The notes under the pieces are model-generated. The model had not been told where the DNA came from. It searched no databases and was given only the letters and a program-made list of their open reading frames with translations. The position numbers and the translations under genes are program-made. A stretch of 64,000 nucleotides of DNA from the NCBI GenBank assembly GCA_014058105.1, contig JACGCM010000428.1:310001-374000 (forward strand), written 5' to 3'. Source of the DNA: Kingdonia uniflora. Lineage: Eukaryota > Streptophyta > Magnoliopsida > Ranunculales > Circaeasteraceae. Shown here in pieces: positions 1-10,573 of this stretch. Every line of letters starts with the position of its first letter. Position 1 is the stretch's first letter.

Positions 1-600
1 GTATATATAGGGGAAGGCCAATGTGTATTACGAGGAAGAGCCAACACTCGAAAAAAATAGCTCAAAACAGTTAAAAAAAAAATAGTCCAGAAAATGGACA
101 GAAAATTCGTCGAAAGGACGAAATGGATGGGTTAAGTCCTAAGTCTTAACGGAACTGATAAAGGCTGTCGGCAACACCCACACGTACACAATAACATAAC
201 CAACCCATCTAGAAGAGTCAACGCTAAAAAAAAAAATGGTTTAAAACTTTTCTGAACAAAAGTTCATAAATGGACAGAAAAGACGCCGAAAGGACAAAAT
301 GGATGGGTTAAGTCCTAAGCCTTAACGGAACTGATAGGGGCTGTTGGTAACACTCACACACATACAATAACATAACCAACCCATCTAGGGGTTGCCCACA
401 ATAAAAAAAATAGCCTACTCCGCCCTAAAACCACCGGAACGCCTAAGTTGCCGAAAATGAATCTTTTTACCTAAAAATTCCAGAACCTGGCGGCGAACCC
501 AACGGGCATCCGGAATCACCCCAAACCACACACACTCTATTAAAACATCATACCCGACCCATCTAGGGGTCGCCAAGGTCATGATACGGCCTCCTCCCGC
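1..600. repeat. Degenerate tandem repeat, period about 176 bp
   Basis: Two copies of the block beginning AAATGGATGGGTTAAGTCCT start at 121 and 297 and end in ACCAACCCATCTAG near 211 and 387. A third, much more diverged copy ends in ACCCATCTAGGGGTCGCC near 574. The copies share a run of A-rich spacer sequence. No coding potential fits this region. It may be a satellite-like array or the tail of another element cut by the window edge. I cannot tell which. Confidence 0.6.
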
Positions 601-692
601 CGAAACCACCAAAACCACTATAAGGGAATCTAATACCCAAAACTGAAAATATAGTACACCAATGTATGCATAACGGTTAGAATAAGCGTGGA

Positions 693-960
693 ATGACTAA
701 CATGAATGATTATATGCAGACGTTAAAGAGTTGGAATATGCAGAATGATCAGGAATTTGAAATATGCGAAATGGGAATAGTAAAAGAAATTAAGAATTTT
801 CAGGGTCACTACATGTTGTTAGTACTGGGAGTTAATATAAATCATATACCCTGCAGTCCAAGAATAAAGGATAAAATGGTTTGGGAGTTAGACTTGCATG
901 GAGAGTTCTCAGTTAAGAATGCATTTGAGAATATCGGACAAAAAGAAACTACAGCATGGT
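693..960 (+). pseudogene. LINE-A ORF2 fragment, left part (end of RT / start of zinc ribbon)
   Basis: The translated segment ends in a pattern typical of plant L1-type LINEs just before the zf-RVT zinc ribbon: D-K-M-V-W, then H-G-E-F-S-V-K-N-A-F about ten residues later. The frame reaches T-A-W at 952-960 and is then cut by the left LTR of the Athila-like element. The same protein resumes at 10579 with W-R-Y-T-W. No upstream reverse transcriptase or endonuclease is visible, so the copy is 5'-truncated. The ACTAACA at 696 loosely resembles ACTAACAGTG just after the LINE-A poly(A) at 18941. That could be an eroded target-site duplication, but it is weak. Confidence 0.7.
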
Positions 961-1468
961 TGATAGGCATGAAAAATACCTATTTTTGTCCTTCAATTCA
1001 CATTATCTAGGACCTTATTTTATATTTCACTGAGCCTAATTAAAGTATGTTTGACTATTGCAGGTAATAAGATAATTGCAACCAAGCCCGGTCTTAAAGT
1101 CCAACTTTTAGAAGCTAAAGAGTTACCGGAGATTACCAATTGTCAAGAGCTGCTGGAGATGGCCTAGTACTATTCAAACAACTGCTGGAAGACTTAGTCA
1201 AAGATTTTGGCTAAAAGATCTTCCCAAAAGGAGGGTTGTTGAGGGAGATGAGGGCTGGAGTTAGGTTAAGAGGGAGAGTTGTAAAGGGAGAGAGGAGTTA
1301 TCTTTTTAGTTTACCATTTTTTATTTACGTAGTTCTCATTTTTGTTTTCATGTAAACCTTTTTTTTAATCAATAAAGAATGGTTTTTCTTAAATCACGAT
1401 TTTGATCTTTGCATCCCTGAGAACGAAACCCTTTATATTTCAACAACCCGATTTGATACGGATTATCA
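961..1468 (+). repeat. 5' LTR of Athila-A
   Basis: The LTR is bounded by TGATA...TATCA, a short inverted terminus. It aligns end to end with 10066-10573 without indels that I can see. I counted about 22 mismatches in 508 positions by eye, roughly 4%. The TAATCAATAAAGAA motif near 1368 could serve as a polyadenylation region. Confidence 0.95.
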
Positions 1469-1470
1469 AA

Positions 1471-1490
1471 TGGCGCCGCTGCCGGGGATG
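1471..1490 (+). other. Primer-binding site (tRNA-Asp type)
   Basis: The sequence TGGCGCCGCTGCCGGGGATG starts two bases after the LTR. It matches the complement of the 3' end of plant tRNA-Asp(GUC), TGGCGCCGTTGCCGGGGAT, with one internal mismatch. This fixes the element as plus-strand and identifies the left LTR as the 5' LTR. Confidence 0.85.
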
Positions 1491-3870
1491 CTATCGGTTT
1501 AAAATCACGATTTTTTTTATTATTGAATTTTTGTTTAGTAATATTTATTTAGATTTGTGTTTTCGTTTGAATTATTTCGATTTCTGTTTGCGTGTGAGAG
1601 GTATTTTGTTGTTTTCTCCAGGTTAAGAGTAATGTCAGGCGAGTGATAGGCGAAGAGGCCATAGTATTAAAGTGAAACAACTCCCACACGTCTCTCTCAA
1701 AGTCTCTGATCAAACCGACTCTCTCTATCAAAACAAAATCTCTCTCTCTCTCTCTCTCCCAAAAAATAGTCTCTCTCTCTCTCTCAAATCATTACTCACA
1801 CCCTCGATCTTGAACAATCTCTCAAATCATTAATACCCATCTCTTATCTCTATCAGTGAAGAACAATCTCTCAAAATTATGATCTTCGAAACCCTAAATC
1901 ATTCTCAAATCATTCTCTGTCAATAACAATCTCCCTGTGAAGAACAATCATTCTTTGGTTTTTTTTCTCAAAATTCTAATCTTCGAAACCCTAAATCAAT
2001 CTCTCTTTGTGAAGAACAATCTCTTTCTCTCTCAAATCGCAACAAAACACCGAATCTGCTCTCTTCAAGAACAAAAATTTCCCGATGCCCTAAGTTCTGT
2101 TGTTCTCTGCATTTTAAGTTTCTGATTTCCTCTATTTTTTCTTCTAATTGTTGCTCAATTACCAAAGGGTTTGTGATCTCTAATGGTTGTTTGTGTTTAA
2201 AGTTCTGGTTGATTATTGCATTGGCTGATGATTGGGTTGTTACATTGGTTATTGAAGAGTTGGAATTTGATTTTTGTGGTTGTGGGTATTTCCTTGCAGG
2301 CTATCTTCAATCCCAGACGAGAATCATTTGTTTTGGTGTTGATTTTGGTACTTGTTGTTGCAAATACTGCTGATTTTTGAGAAACTTGTTGCCAATTCTG
2401 AAAATATAAGTTGTGTGATTCTCTCTCTTTCTCTATGGGTAAATTAATCTGTGATTTAAATTTGGAAGGATTTTGTGTTGAATTCTTAGATAAATCCTTG
2501 TTTGTAGCTGCAGCAGTAGTAGAGGATTTGTGGATTTATAGTTATTTTGATTTGAATTAATGGGTTGAATTGGGTTTTTGATTTCAATTTTTATTGTTAC
2601 TAATCTTTCCATTACTCTTGGATTATAGAAGCTAGCTGGGTTTGATGTGGTTTTCTGGAGATTGAGGTTGTGATTTATATCTTGTGCTCTGAAATTTGAA
2701 TTTGGCTTTCCTGATTCAAGTTTGATTTCACGACATTTTTCTTAACTTTGATTTTACTGTTTCGTTTAGTTATTGCTTTATGTGGTTTCTCTTCAATTCT
2801 AATCACAGAGTTTCAAGGTCATCACATCGTCAAATCATGGTTCTTATGGGTGGTGATAACTGATTTTTGGGTGCTGCTGGGAACTATTTCTGGTTGCCGT
2901 GTATCTAATTTTTGGTTGTTGAATCTGGATTTTCAAGTACTTTAAAGAAAAGCGACAAGGCGACGAAGACTTATAGTTTCTTAAATTTTTATGTTTTTTT
3001 TAGTATTGTAAGGTTAAGAAGAATGTTTATGTAATAATTAATTGAGTGACGCTTTGTAAGGTGAGGAAATTGTAATCTGCTGCAGGTACAACATCGGAAC
3101 CCCTATTCAGGCCGGAAATCGTTTCGACGCGTACTTTGCAAACGATCCTGAGTAGGCCTTCCCAACGGTTTCAGCTGGGTAACCAAACGTGCCCCTAAAA
3201 AGGCCGCCCTGTAGGTTAATTTTTTTCCACCGCACCCTCCCTGTCGCGGTACATCGTTGTTTCACTACTGTTTGATTGATTAAATGTTTAAATTAATAAC
3301 AACATCTAGATAAGGGTGAACCAAAACGGTATTTCATCACCCGTGCGTGCCCACGCATTAGGACCCCGGGAATTTATTACCCGGTTGTTAATCTTTTCGG
3401 TATCGACAGTCCCGACCTCTTTAAAAGACTTTCAGATAAGAAGCCATAAAAAACATAGTTAATCAAAAGGCTTCGCTCGGACCTGGAGCAACAAGCTCAA
3501 TAGGAAAACCTGATAAGTGGCTACGTTTGCAGGAGGACGTACGTTCCCTGGCATAGCTAGTGTGAATAGGTGACTCTAAGCGGTTCGCCCCGCCTTCCTG
3601 TGCAGGTGCATCTAGGTGACTAGATAGCATGCGAGCTATCGCCAAAGCGAGTAAAAACAACTCAAGTGCGAACCAATCTACTGTCAGGAGTAGGAGCTTT
3701 GAACCCTGAGACCGGGTTCACAACTTAACTTAAATAAAAAAGACCAGTTAAACATTCTTGAGTGCTTACATCATTCTTAGGACTTTTAGTGTGTTCGCAT
3801 ATATTGATTGAATTGTATGTTAGATTGGGGTAACACCCAAGCTCGGACTAAGAGTACTGCTAGAATCAAT
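1491..3870 (+). other. Long non-coding leader of Athila-A
   Basis: This is a 2.4-kb untranslated stretch between the primer-binding site and gag. It holds a CT-dinucleotide run (about 1736-1786), a short imperfect tandem duplication containing TCTTCGAAACCCTAAATCA (copies near 1884 and 1979), and then a T/G-rich stretch ending in TTCCTTGCAGGC near 2303. The order CT-rich, then T/G-rich, then a polypyrimidine-AG resembles a plant 5'UTR with its first intron. Small open frames here have no recognisable domains. Confidence 0.6.
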
Positions 3871-5134
3871 ATGAGTTAGAGTGATGGGACTAATAGACCT
3901 GAACCTGCTATTCCTAGGAATGTTCCCGAACCTGCTACTGCGGGGAAAATTACTCTCCGCAATCGAATGCATCCTACAATAGTTAGTAAACCTTCATGTA
4001 TTGTGATTCCCAGAAATGTAGGGAACTTTGAGTTAAAACCGAGATTCTTGTCTATGCTCCCCAAATTCCATGGTAGTCTACTGAAAATCCGTATAACCAT
4101 CTTAGGGACTTAAGGGATCATATGCTTCTATTAAACTTTGAACGTATTTCAGAAGATTCTTTGAAATTACGTGTGTTTCCCTTTTCTCTGTTGGAAAACG
4201 CACGCGATTGGTTGTACACTCTCGAGGAGAACCCTGTAAACATATTTGAACAACTCGTTAAGGAGTTTTTGAAGAAGTATTTCCCTAACCACAAAACTGC
4301 TAAGATACGACAGAGTATCTATAGCTTCACACAAAACCGAGGAGAGTCATTATATGACTACCTACAACGGTTTAGGGATTTAGAGCAAGGATGCCCACAT
4401 CACGGGATTCTGCTGATTGATATAGTTCAAACTCTCTATAAAGGTCTAAACTATGAAACTAGAGCTCGTGTTCAGTCTATGTGCGCGGGTACATTTGATG
4501 AGAAAACTGACACTGAAGCTTGAACATTTTTAAATGATGTAGCGGATAAGACCTACCAATGGAAAATGATGAGAGAGCAAATACCTTGTCACCGTGCAAA
4601 TGTGCACCAAGTGGACTCTAATTCAGAGTCTGCCACTCTTGAAACCATTCTTGAGAAAATCGAGAACTTAGAGACCGGCAAAAGGGAGAGACACCCTAAT
4701 ACTTCATCTGTTAATTATGTGACGATGCCAAATTGTGTGGTTTGTGAGAGTTCGGACCATCTGGTCCAAGATTGCCCTGATGTGCTTAGTTTAAGAGAGG
4801 GTAGAAAAGACCAGGCCAATACCATGTATCAACGTCCCAATAACCAACCTTTCAATGGTGAATAAAATAATAATTCTAACAACTCCAATTCTCGGGGAAA
4901 TAGAAATTACCAAGGAGGTTCTTCTGGTAGTACCCCTTATCAGCCGCACAACCAAGTAAACCAACACCAGTCTAATTCCTTGTGGCAACAAAATCTATCA
5001 TACCAAGCTCCCCTTAATGTGCCTTATGTTCCTCCGCACAATTGGAATCTGCCTCCTCCAACCACGTCCTTAGAAGATTCTCTTAAGGCATTTATGCAAG
5101 TAACTCAGTCATCTATTGCCAAACTTGAGGGATA
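3871..5134 (+). pseudogene. Athila-A gag (capsid/nucleocapsid), broken
   Basis: Gag would form the particle shell and bind RNA. A first segment from the ATG at 3871 carries an in-frame stop after two codons, then runs to LPKFHGS near 4077. A frameshift near 4090-4115 moves it into the frame that begins at 4122. That part shows the Athila capsid pattern: LRVFPFSLLENARDWLY, then KKYFPNHKTAK, then SLYDYLQRFRDL and CPHHG. A stop at 4521 interrupts it. A CX2CX4HX4C zinc knuckle (CVVC...H...C) lies near 4733-4774. Further stops fall at 4863 and 5134. The downstream Asn/Gln/Pro-rich linker is also typical of Athila gag. Confidence 0.85.
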
Positions 5135-5135
5135 A

Positions 5136-6323
5136 ATGAGTCAAATGGCAACAAAGATAAGTACGAGAGACAAAGGAACGTTCCCCAGTCAAACTCATGC
5201 TAATCCTAAAGGGAATACTGAACATCCTAGATCTTCTAATCGTGATGGAGTCAACGCCATCATTTCTCTTAGGAGCGGTACGAAAGTTGATAATTTTGTA
5301 AAAATGCCTAAAGAACCCGAGCTGGAAATTCAAAGTAAACTTATAGAAGAACTTGCGAGTGTGAGTTTGGAAGAAATCGCGATAACACATGTTCAGCCAC
5401 TGGCTCCTTTTCCTCAGGGGTTAACTCTTGCTAAGAAGGGCAACGTCTATGAGGAGATTTTAGGGATTTTTAAGCATTGTGTGATTAACATTCCTATCCT
5501 TACGACCATAAGACATATTCCTAATTACGTAAAATTTCTTAAAGATCTTTGCACTTTAAAACGGCGCATACATGTCCCGAAAAAGGTTTTTCATGTTCAC
5601 GAGAGTGATACGCCTATTCTTTTAGATGCGCATGTTAGTGTTGTCCTTTTGCGTAAATCGCTTCCAAAATACAAGGACCCTGGATGCCCTACTATTTCAT
5701 GTACGATTGGGACCCGTAAGATAGGAAGAGCTCTACTTGATTTAGGTGCCGCTGTGAACCTTATTCCTTACTCTGTCTATGAGCAATTGGATATCGGAGT
5801 ACTTAAACCCACTAATAGGACCCTTCAGCTAGCTGACCGATCTATTAGAATTCCTAGGGGTGTAGTTGAAGATGTGTTGATCCAGATTGAGCGGTTTGTT
5901 TATCCAGTAGATTTTGTTATATTAGATACTGAGCCAATGGCAAACCCTGAGGATGATATCCCTGTGATTCTAGGTTGGCCCTTTTTGGCAATAGCTAATG
6001 CGGTAATCAATTGCCGCAATAGAATTATGAAGTTGACCTTCGGAAACATGACAGTAGAATTAAATATTTTTCATGCGTCGCATTCCCGTTCTAATTCTGA
6101 ACCACTTGAGTATAATATGATCCAGAGTTTTGTGAGTACCACTTTTGAGAGGTCAAGTACCTCAGATCCCTTAGAGGCATTTTTGTCCCACTTTGATGGA
6201 GATTGTGAGGACGATTCGTACATCCATAAGGTGAAAACCTTATTTGATTCGGCTTTAGAAATTGTAGAGCCTGAAGGTGAGCATAAAATCTTAGATGTTA
6301 AGAAACCCATTCCGGAGGCTTAA
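5136..6323 (+). pseudogene. Athila-A aspartic protease region (395-codon open frame)
   Basis: This is the longest intact frame of the element and lies in the same frame as the second half of gag. The N-terminal half is linker with the Athila-typical ISLRSGT motif. The retropepsin follows at about residues 190-290: ALLDLGAAVNLIPYSVYEQL contains the catalytic D in a DLGA variant of DTG/DSG. The flap region then follows, and ILGWPFLAIANAVI ends the fold. The protease would cleave the polyprotein. It is unlikely to start independently at 5136, because the stop at 5134 separates it from gag and the open frame probably reflects a mutated single polyprotein. Confidence 0.85.
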
Positions 6324-7145
6324 GTAACCTCCCCAAAGATAGAGCTTAAACCTCTTCCCGCTCACCTTAAGTATATCTTTCTAGGTCTCGACAAAACTAT
6401 GCCCGTCATTATTGCCCTGACCTTGAACCCCTTCAGGAAAAGAAGTTGATTCGTGTTCTTAAGGGAAATACGAAAGCTATTGGATGGAGTATTGAAGACA
6501 TTAAAGGAATTAGTCCCTCAGTTTGTATGCATAAGATCAATTTGGAAGATAATGCCAAAAAGTCCAAGGAAGGACAACGGAGATTGAACCCGACTATGGC
6601 CGAAGTAGTTCGGAAAGAGATTTTAAAACTCCTTGATGCTGGGATCATCTACCCCATTTCTGATAGTCCGTGGGTTATCCCGATCCATGTTGTCCCAAAA
6701 AAGTCGGGAATCACTGTTGTAAAGAACGAGAATAACGACCTCGTACCCACTAGAACGACCATTGGATTAAGAGTCTGCATAGACTACAGGAAGCTTAACT
6801 CGGTCACTGGGAAAGATTACTTCCCCTTACCTTTCATTGACCAGGTGTTCGAGCGACTCGCTGGGCACAAATTTATTGTTTCTTAGATGGCTACTCTGGG
6901 TACAACCAAATACCCATCACACCAAGAAAAAATGACTTTTACATGTCCTTTCGACACATTTGCCTACCGTCGCATGCCTTTTGGCTTATGCAATGCTCCT
7001 GCGACGTTTCAGCGTTGCATGTTAAGTATTTTTTCTGACATGGTAGAGCGGTTCCTTGAATTTTTCATGGATGACTTCTCATTATTTAGCAGCTCATTTG
7101 ACCAGTGCCTTCATCATCTTTCTCTAGTATTACTCAGATGCTAGG
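6324..7145 (+). pseudogene. Athila-A reverse transcriptase, frameshifted
   Basis: The RT domain is clearly recognisable. The LKPLPAHLKYIFLG lead-in follows the stop at 6321. A frameshift near 6418 opens the frame starting at 6446, which contains RRLNPTMAEVV, ISDSPWVIPIHVVPKK, and RVCIDYRKLN. A stop at 6884 sits within a short out-of-frame stretch that encodes the expected LDGYSGYNQIPI, so two compensating indels flank 6880-6930. The frame then continues with FAYRRMPFGLCNAPATFQRC and the catalytic FMDDFS box at about 7066. It ends at a stop near 7142. Confidence 0.88.
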
Positions 7146-7852
7146 AAAATAATCTTATTTTAAATTGGGAGAAATGTCACTTTATGGTAAAAAGGGGGAT
7201 AGTTTTGCGGCATATCATATCTGAAAAAAGAATAGAAGTTGACTAGGCCAAAATAGATGTCATTTCTAACCTCCCCCCACCACGAAATGTCAAGGACGTC
7301 AGTTCCTTTCAAGGACATGCTGGCTTCTACCGTCGTTTTATCCAAGATTTTAGTAAGATTGTTCGTCCTTTAAGTAGCCTTTTGGCCAAAGATGTGGCCT
7401 ATAAGTTTGATGCACCTTGTCTTGTAGCTTTTGATAAGCTTAAAACCCAGCTCACAGCATCACCCATTATTAGACCACCTATTTGGAATGAACCATTCGA
7501 GTTAATGTGTGATGCCTCTGATTAATCTGTAGGCGCTGTTTTGGGACATCGGATAGAAAAACTCCCCCATGTCATCCACTACGCTAGCAAAACGTTAAAT
7601 GACACCCAATTGAATTTCACGACCACCGAGAAAGAACTCCTGGCCATTGTTTATGCGCTAGAAAAATTAGATTTTATCTTATAGGATCTAAAGTAATTGT
7701 TTACACGGATCATGCCGCGCTTCGACATCTTTTGTCAAAGAGAGATGCAGGTACGGCTAATCCGGTGGGTATTACTTTTGCAGGAGTTTGACCTCAAGAT
7801 TTGAGACAAAAAGGGGTCAGACAATGTTGTAGCCGACCATCTTTCCTGTATA
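7146..7852 (+). pseudogene. Athila-A RT connection and RNase H
   Basis: The region encodes the thumb/connection motif (FQGHAGFYRRFI pattern near 7310-7340) and then an RNase H fold. That fold shows ELMCDASD (catalytic D), a TAA stop, VGAVLG, HYASKTL, TEKELLAIVYALEK (catalytic E) and VYTDHAALRHLL (catalytic D). At least one stop at 7522 and another near 7681 break the frame, and a frameshift follows near 7750-7850 before integrase. RNase H would remove the RNA strand during reverse transcription. Confidence 0.8.
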
Positions 7853-9015
7853 GTGGTTGAGTCTGTTGATGAGTCTTTACAGATTAGGGAATCCTTCCCT
7901 GATGAGCAACTTATGGTTGTGAATTTAGTTCCCGAGTTGCCATGGTTTGCTGACATTGCTAATTATTTAGCCACGAATACCATTCCAGATCATTGGACTA
8001 AACCTGACAAAGATCGTTTCTTTAGTCAAGTGAAGTACTTCTTTTGGGATGATCCAGATTTGTTTAAGTATTGTACTGACCAAATCCTTAGGAGATGTGT
8101 TCCCCAGTTTGAGTTTACCAATATTCTATCATTTTTCCACACCCAAGCTTGTGGAGGCCACTTTAGCTCTAAGAAGACCGCGGCAAATTTTTTGCAGTGC
8201 AGTTTATATTGGCCTACCTTATTTTACGATGTGCATGCATTTTACAAAGTGTACGAGAGATGCCAGAAAATGGGAGCCCTTTCTCGACGAAATATGATGC
8301 CCTTACACCCTATTTTAGTTATTAAACCTTTTGATGTTTGGGGCATTGATTTTATGGGCCTTTATCCCAAGTCTTTTGGATATGAGTACATCCTTGTTGG
8401 AGTGGACTATGTATCAAAATGGGTTGAAGCCATTCCTTCGAAAGCGAATAACAGTGCAGTTGTTCTCAATTTTTTAAAAGAAAATATTTTTTCTCGATTT
8501 AGAACACCTAGGGCTATCATTAGCGATGGAGGGACCATTTTAACAGCAAAAACTTTACTGCCCTTGTCAAAAAGTATGGTGTAACCCATAAGGTGGTAAC
8601 ACCTTATCACCCGCAAACGAGTGGGCAAGTCGAACTTTTAAATCGGGAGATCAAAAATATTCTCCAAAAGACGGTTAACCTAAATCACAAAGATTGGTCT
8701 GTAAGATTAATTGATACACTTTAGGCTTATCGTACTGCATATAAAACCCCGATTGGAATGTCTCCTTACCGACTCGTTTACGGCAAGGTATGCCACCTTC
8801 ATGTAGAACTTGAGCATAAAGCTTATTGGGCAATAAAAATGCTTAATTTTGACACTTCAACGGCTGGGTCCCATCGTAAGCTACAACTCAATGAGTTGGA
8901 TGAGCTCCGAAACGATGCATATGAATCTGCAAAGATATACAATGAAAGAACTAAGGCTTTTTATGATAAAAATATCTTGCGAAAGACTTTTGAAGTGGAT
9001 CAAAAAGAACCGTAA
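7853..9015 (+). pseudogene. Athila-A integrase, frameshifted
   Basis: The frame from 7853 to 8584 carries the N-terminal zinc-binding region (HTQACGGHF then [12 protein letters not shown] and YERCQKMG). The first cysteine of the expected CxxC pair is replaced. The catalytic core starts at WGIDFMG and continues to IISDGG, which hold the two aspartates. A frameshift near 8560-8580 precedes [20 protein letters not shown], which holds the catalytic glutamate. A stop interrupts at 8722. The frame 8758-9015 encodes the post-core [10 protein letters not shown] segment and a C-terminal tail ending around [10 protein letters not shown]. Integrase would insert the cDNA into the genome. Confidence 0.87.
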
Positions 9016-10065
9016 ATTGTTAGTGTGTTAAGAATTTTTAAGTTTTTGGTACTACCATCATATTAGATGTGTTTCAGAAGAAAATCACCCTTATAATTGC
9101 ACTTCACGTAGTTATATTATCAAAGTTTTGTTAAAACTAACTATCATCTTTTGATTAATCAATAGTTTAGGTTAGGAAGAATCTGTAACGAGGGAGACAA
9201 TTACCTTGGAAAACTTTGTTTCTCATAAATTCATACTAAGGGTTTGCATGTATTTTTACAAGTTATTGACTCCTTCACGAAGCTGACATACTCGTACAAA
9301 AAAAAAAGAAAAAAAAGAAAAAGACATTCACAATTCAAGGCCCCTTGCAAGATTAGAACTGAATGAGGAAGAATTTTTATTAATCTCGAGGCAAGCCATG
9401 AATCAATGTGAAAGTAAGAGACCAAAAAAGTAAAAAACGAGTCTCTACGAGTATAGTTGAGAACTATGTGAAGGAGGACAAGTTGCACGTATAAAAAAGT
9501 AAATGAAAACTCAAAATGCAAAAGTCTTACCATGAAAAACTTGTGTGGATAGATATTTTCCCTGAAAGATCAATAAAAGAGAGCGAACAAACTAAGGTAC
9601 TTGTCGAACAGACTTCTAGATTTCTTCCGCCACACTCAAGATAAGGCTAAAGATATTTAGAAGGATTATCAAACACCTTGATTTCAAAAACTAAATTCAC
9701 TACACAAAGGATGAAATTCTAAAACTTGATCTAATCTGATTATAATATAATTGACTTGATAAATTCTAAACGTATCTGATGAATAACCCTTGTTTAAGTG
9801 TTACATCTATGAGATGAATTCAATCTATTTTCAGAGATACCAGGAGCAATGATTATTAGTTGTTTATAATACCAGAACGTCTGTGATTGAATTTTGTGGG
9901 TATATTCGCTGAAAACCCTCACGGGACACAACTCGTCCTATTTGGGTAACCTATAGGTTGAAAGGCTTGTTGCATACGCTAAATGCAATCGTAAGAAACT
10001 ACGAAAGAGTTTAGTTTTCTTTTCTTTTTTCTAAGGGACTAGCAATATGTCAGTTTGAGGGTATT
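9016..10065 (+). other. 3' non-coding region of Athila-A with weak polypurine tract
   Basis: No domain is recognisable in either strand, and the expected position of the Athila env-like ORF is empty. A purine-rich run of A and G lies at about 9299-9325. Immediately before the 3' LTR the sequence reads CTAAGGGACTAGCAATATG, then GTTTGAGGG ending at 10061. This is the only candidate polypurine tract and is short. Confidence 0.55.
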
Positions 10066-10573
10066 TGATAGGCATGAAAAAGGCCTATTTTTGTTCTTCA
10101 ATTCATATTATCTAGGACCTTATTTTATGTCTCACTGAGCCTAATTAAAGTATGTTTGACTATTGCAGGTAATAAGATAATTGCAACCAGGCCCGGTCTT
10201 AAAACCCAACTTTTACAAGCTAAAGAGTTACTGGAGATTACCAGTTGTCAAGAGCTGCTGGAGATGACCTAGTACTATTCAAACAACTGCTGGAAGACTT
10301 AGTCAAAGATTTTGGCTAAAAGATCTCCACAAAAGGAGGGTTGTTGAGGGAGATGAGGGCTGGAGTTCGGTTAAGAGGGAGAGTTGTAAAGGGAGAGAGG
10401 AGTTATCTTTTTAGTTTACTATTTTTTATTTACGTAGTTCTCATTTTTGTTTTCATGTAAATCTTTTTTTTAATCAATAAAAAATAGTTTTTCTTAAATC
10501 ACGATTTTAATCTTTGCATCCCTGAGAACGAAACCCTCTATATTTCAACAACCCGATTTGATACGGATTATCA
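10066..10573 (+). repeat. 3' LTR of Athila-A
   Basis: This is the same length and has the same termini as the 5' LTR. It is followed at once by the second copy of the ATGGT target-site duplication (10574-10578), after which the LINE-A reading frame resumes. Confidence 0.95.

Larger units (their letters stand above)
961..10573 (+). mobile_element. Athila-like Ty3/Gypsy LTR retrotransposon (Athila-A), 9.6 kb
   Basis: The element is complete but defective. It has two LTRs of 508 bp each (TGATAGG...GATTATCA), a tRNA-Asp-type primer-binding site directly after the left LTR, and gag, protease, RT, RNase H and integrase in Gypsy order. The 5-bp target-site duplication ATGGT (956-960 and 10574-10578) is perfect. 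It interrupts the ORF2 of LINE-A, whose protein reads continuously once the element and one TSD copy are ignored. The long leader and the protease and RT sequences (ALLDLGA, FMDDFS) fit the Athila lineage. Several in-frame stops and frameshifts in gag, RT, RNase H and integrase mean it could only have moved recently with proteins supplied by another copy. There is no credible env-like ORF in the 1-kb 3' region. Confidence 0.95.

Noticed and set aside
415..618. Minus-strand 67-codon open frame in the tandem repeat
   Set aside because: It lies across repeat copies, has no domain, and similar frames are not conserved between the copies.
3463..3660. Minus-strand 65-codon open frame in the Athila-A leader
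   Set aside because: It is antisense to the element, has no recognisable family and no supporting signals.
9016..10065. Athila env-like ORF
   Set aside because: No open frame with a signal peptide or transmembrane segment could be supported. Only short frames with stops are present.
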